From Ignelater luminosus (taxonomy: Eukaryota > Arthropoda > Insecta > Coleoptera > Elateridae), in assembly GCA_011009095.1 (NCBI GenBank), contig VTPC01000795.1, positions 61,869 to 125,868 of the forward strand: 64,000 nucleotides of DNA, read 5' to 3'. Positions within the stretch are counted from its first letter, which is position 1. The number at the start of each line of letters is the position of its first letter. The notes beneath the pieces are model-generated. The model was not told where the DNA came from and did not search any database. It saw nothing but the letters and a program-made list of their open reading frames with translations. The translations under genes were made by a program, and so were the position numbers. Of the stretch, positions 62,035-64,000 are shown piece after piece.

Positions 62035-62650
62035 TGAAGTTTTCGCAAGGAATTTTGCAAATAATCGGGGGGATCTGCTTGCATTACGAATCCGTCCTTA
62101 AAGTTAAGAAATCCTTGACAAAAGAATAGTGATTATCTCCAAAACCTTTCAAGATAAGTATAACAATCCTTATATTATCGAATTCGCCTTAGAAATCCTC
62201 ATCGAAATATGGGATGATATACAGGGTAATCCATTTAAAGAAATTCAAGATGGCTGTCGTACGAAAATAACAATTAAAGATTTGATCTTAATTCTCTTTG
62301 AAAAACATGGCAAACAATGCCTACTTTAAGATCTCCAAATTTCATTTGTCTATCTCTTACAGTTTTTGCAGGAACAGCGTATAGCGATTATCTCAAAAAT
62401 CTTTCAAGATAAGTATAGCAACCTCTATACCATTGAATTCGTCTTGAAAATCCCTATCCAAATATGGGGTTATATACAGGATGTTCCATTAAAAAAAAAT
62501 TCAATATGGCGGTCGTACGAAAAAACAATTGAAGATTTGGTATTAATTCCCTTCGCAAAACATACCTACTTTAAGCTCTCCAAATTTCATTTGTCAATTA
62601 CATACTGTTTCTGCGGGGGTGGCTTGTTTCCACACTTTTTAGCGACCCTG
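62035..62650. mobile_element. Family F element, copy 2, truncated on the left
   Basis: The right end GCGACCCTG with flanking TA (62651-62652) matches the family F element of 25698-26911. The copy lacks the left terminal arm and begins within the interior (AAGGAATTTTGCAAATAATC). It retains two head-to-tail copies of the internal module with ATCTC(C/A)AAAA(C/T)CTTTCAAGA and the CGTACGAAAA boxes. It is non-coding. Confidence 0.75.
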
Positions 62651-63216
62651 TATATGGTTTGTATTGAAAATAGTGTTTATGATCTTTTTTTGTTAATATT
62701 TCGTCTCTTCTCATTCTTAATTTTGTTCTTGTTCTTTTTTCATATCGACTAGTACCAATTAGTTTCATTGCCAGTATATCATCATAAAGTGTTTCAGAAA
62801 ATTTTTCATTTTTGTGTATGTTATAAATTTTCTTAAATGTAGATCTTTGTAAAATTCTGTAAGAAATATGACATCATTTTTAGAATCAAGTTCTCACTGT
62901 ATGGACATATCTGAGGTGTGGATGGTAGCTCCATCCTCCTGAAACCAGGTTTCTTCTGTTGAGATCATTAAAATTGTATGGAGTTCCTCAAGAAGTCTTG
63001 TACTAAAACAGTTTGTACATGTTCATACTCAAAAAGATAAGGACCAATCATACCAGTTTTCATTAGAGCTTGCATAAATGTGGTAAACATTGGAAGGAAT
63101 TGAAATGAATTCCAAAACCCTAACCATAAAATGCGCGTAAGTGAGCTTAAATTAAACTGACAGTTGTACCAAATGTCAAAAATAAAAGTAAAAAACTTTC
63201 TGAAACAATCTTCATA

Positions 63217-63678
63217 CAGGGTGTTCCACTTAAGCTAAACCTTTTCATAACTCCATTATTTACAAAGCTAGGAGAAAAATGCTTTTATGCTATGTAAATA
63301 TGATGCTATTGATATTTGCACATATTTGGGTTCCTGATGGAATTAATTTGCTTTTTAATATAGAGAGTTAACCATATGCACAATGCATTGCTCAGCATTT
63401 GTTTTTAAAAAGTTATAAATTTTTTGTTTTATGGGTTTTGCGTTAGTGAGCTGTGATTCACAGACTGTTCAAGCTATTTTCAGTTTTCAGTTTTTTTTCC
63501 AATACCTCAAGTTATCTTCTAAATGGCTATTATTGTAGAGCGCTTGTTTTTCTATACAACTTTGGAAACTTCAAGAGAGTTGAATTATGACAACAGTACA
63601 TTTTAGGACAAATTTACAGAGGTGACTAGATTTATTTTTGACTCAGAAAATGTTTTCATTTACTTCAGAGACACCCTG
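63217..63678. mobile_element. Possible short mariner-type element
   Basis: CAGGGTGTTCCACTTAAG at the left and the inverted end ACACCCTG at the right are both next to TA (63215-63216 and 63679-63680). Beyond the outer ten or so bases the arms do not match well, so these may be ends of two different elements. Confidence 0.35.
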
Positions 63679-63804
63679 TACAAGGCTTTTCCACGAGAAA
63701 AAAGCTACACTATCAAGAATCATTTTAGAATGTAAATGCGTATCTTCCTTAGCAACATTTGATTTAATGAAGTCTTCTACGTACAGATCATTGAAATACT
63801 ATCA

Positions 63805-64000
63805 ATACAGGGTGTTTCTTTAGTAAGGTCAAATACTTAGGAAGGTGATTGGATGATCATAATCTTAAGAATTTATGAGCCTATCCTTCTTTAACCTTTT
63901 AGTTTGTTCCCCACAGTTTTCGAGACACTGATCTAAGATTACCTACGTAGTATTGGTATGGTATTGTATGTATATTTGGACAATGATGTTAAAATAAAAA
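63805..64000. mobile_element. Left end of a mariner-type element cut by the window edge
   Basis: AATACAGGGTGTTTCTTTAG begins at about 63804 and runs toward the window edge without a matching right end. Confidence 0.35.

Overview
The window is animal nuclear DNA, almost certainly from an insect. It is AT-rich, its genes are split by GT-AG introns, the proteins are animal housekeeping proteins, and it is full of short Tc1/mariner-type elements ending in CAGGGTG/CACCCTG next to TA. The order of insect cannot be fixed from the sequence alone.

Five host genes can be assembled. (1) COG4, + strand, ten coding exons, 5339-13040, a Golgi tethering-complex subunit that appears complete (752 aa). (2) The ArfGAP with FG repeats (AGFG1/drongo), - strand, six coding exons, 14791-34719, with a 15.3-kb first intron and a 14-codon last exon ending in NPFL (434 aa). 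COG4 and AGFG are convergent. (3) A PABIR/FAM122-type PP2A-B55 inhibitor, + strand, three exons, 39245-40216 (276 aa). It is divergent from AGFG across about 4.5 kb of repeats. (4) LSm4, - strand, five coding exons, 47851-48501 (130 aa); its first coding exon holds only the ATG. (5) The C-terminal 85% of plasmanylethanolamine desaturase (PEDS1/TMEM189/Kua), - strand, 53197-54007. Its first coding exon was not found and probably lies beyond the right edge. The five genes belong to unrelated processes: vesicle tethering, Arf/endocytic trafficking, phosphatase control, RNA decay/splicing and plasmalogen synthesis. Nothing suggests a functional cluster.

The remaining sequence is mostly mobile-element debris. 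At the left end are a long-TIR mariner derivative (829-1837) and a multi-exon MULE transposase gene whose 3' part is broken (2041-4638). COG4 intron 7 (4.6 kb) holds a Harbinger-type MITE, two long-TIR mariner derivatives and a recent 136-bp duplication that ends just before exon 8. Beyond the AGFG 3' end is a second copy of the left-end element (15443-16444). AGFG intron 1 carries a nested hAT MITE (20474-20774), two more long-TIR elements (21239-22140, 25698-26911), diverged tandem repeats, a 1.2-kb old element and a purine-rich tract. Between AGFG and PABIR are a second Harbinger-type MITE, an inverted relative of the 1.2-kb element and a GC-rich degenerate minisatellite. Between PABIR and LSm4 are a GC-rich 1-kb insertion with a 13-bp target duplication (42110-43155), a piggyBac-type MITE at TTAA (43416-43571), a decayed DDE_Tnp_4 transposase and a palindromic MITE. 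The right third carries two decayed mariner transposases (50156-50865, 60590-61435), a tRNA-like sequence and more TIR fragments.

The most unusual pattern is that four sequence-distinct long-TIR families carry the same GTAAGAGATA-like box 45-48 bp inside their ends, which looks like a shared transposase recognition site. No CRISPR array, rRNA or intact tRNA gene was seen.
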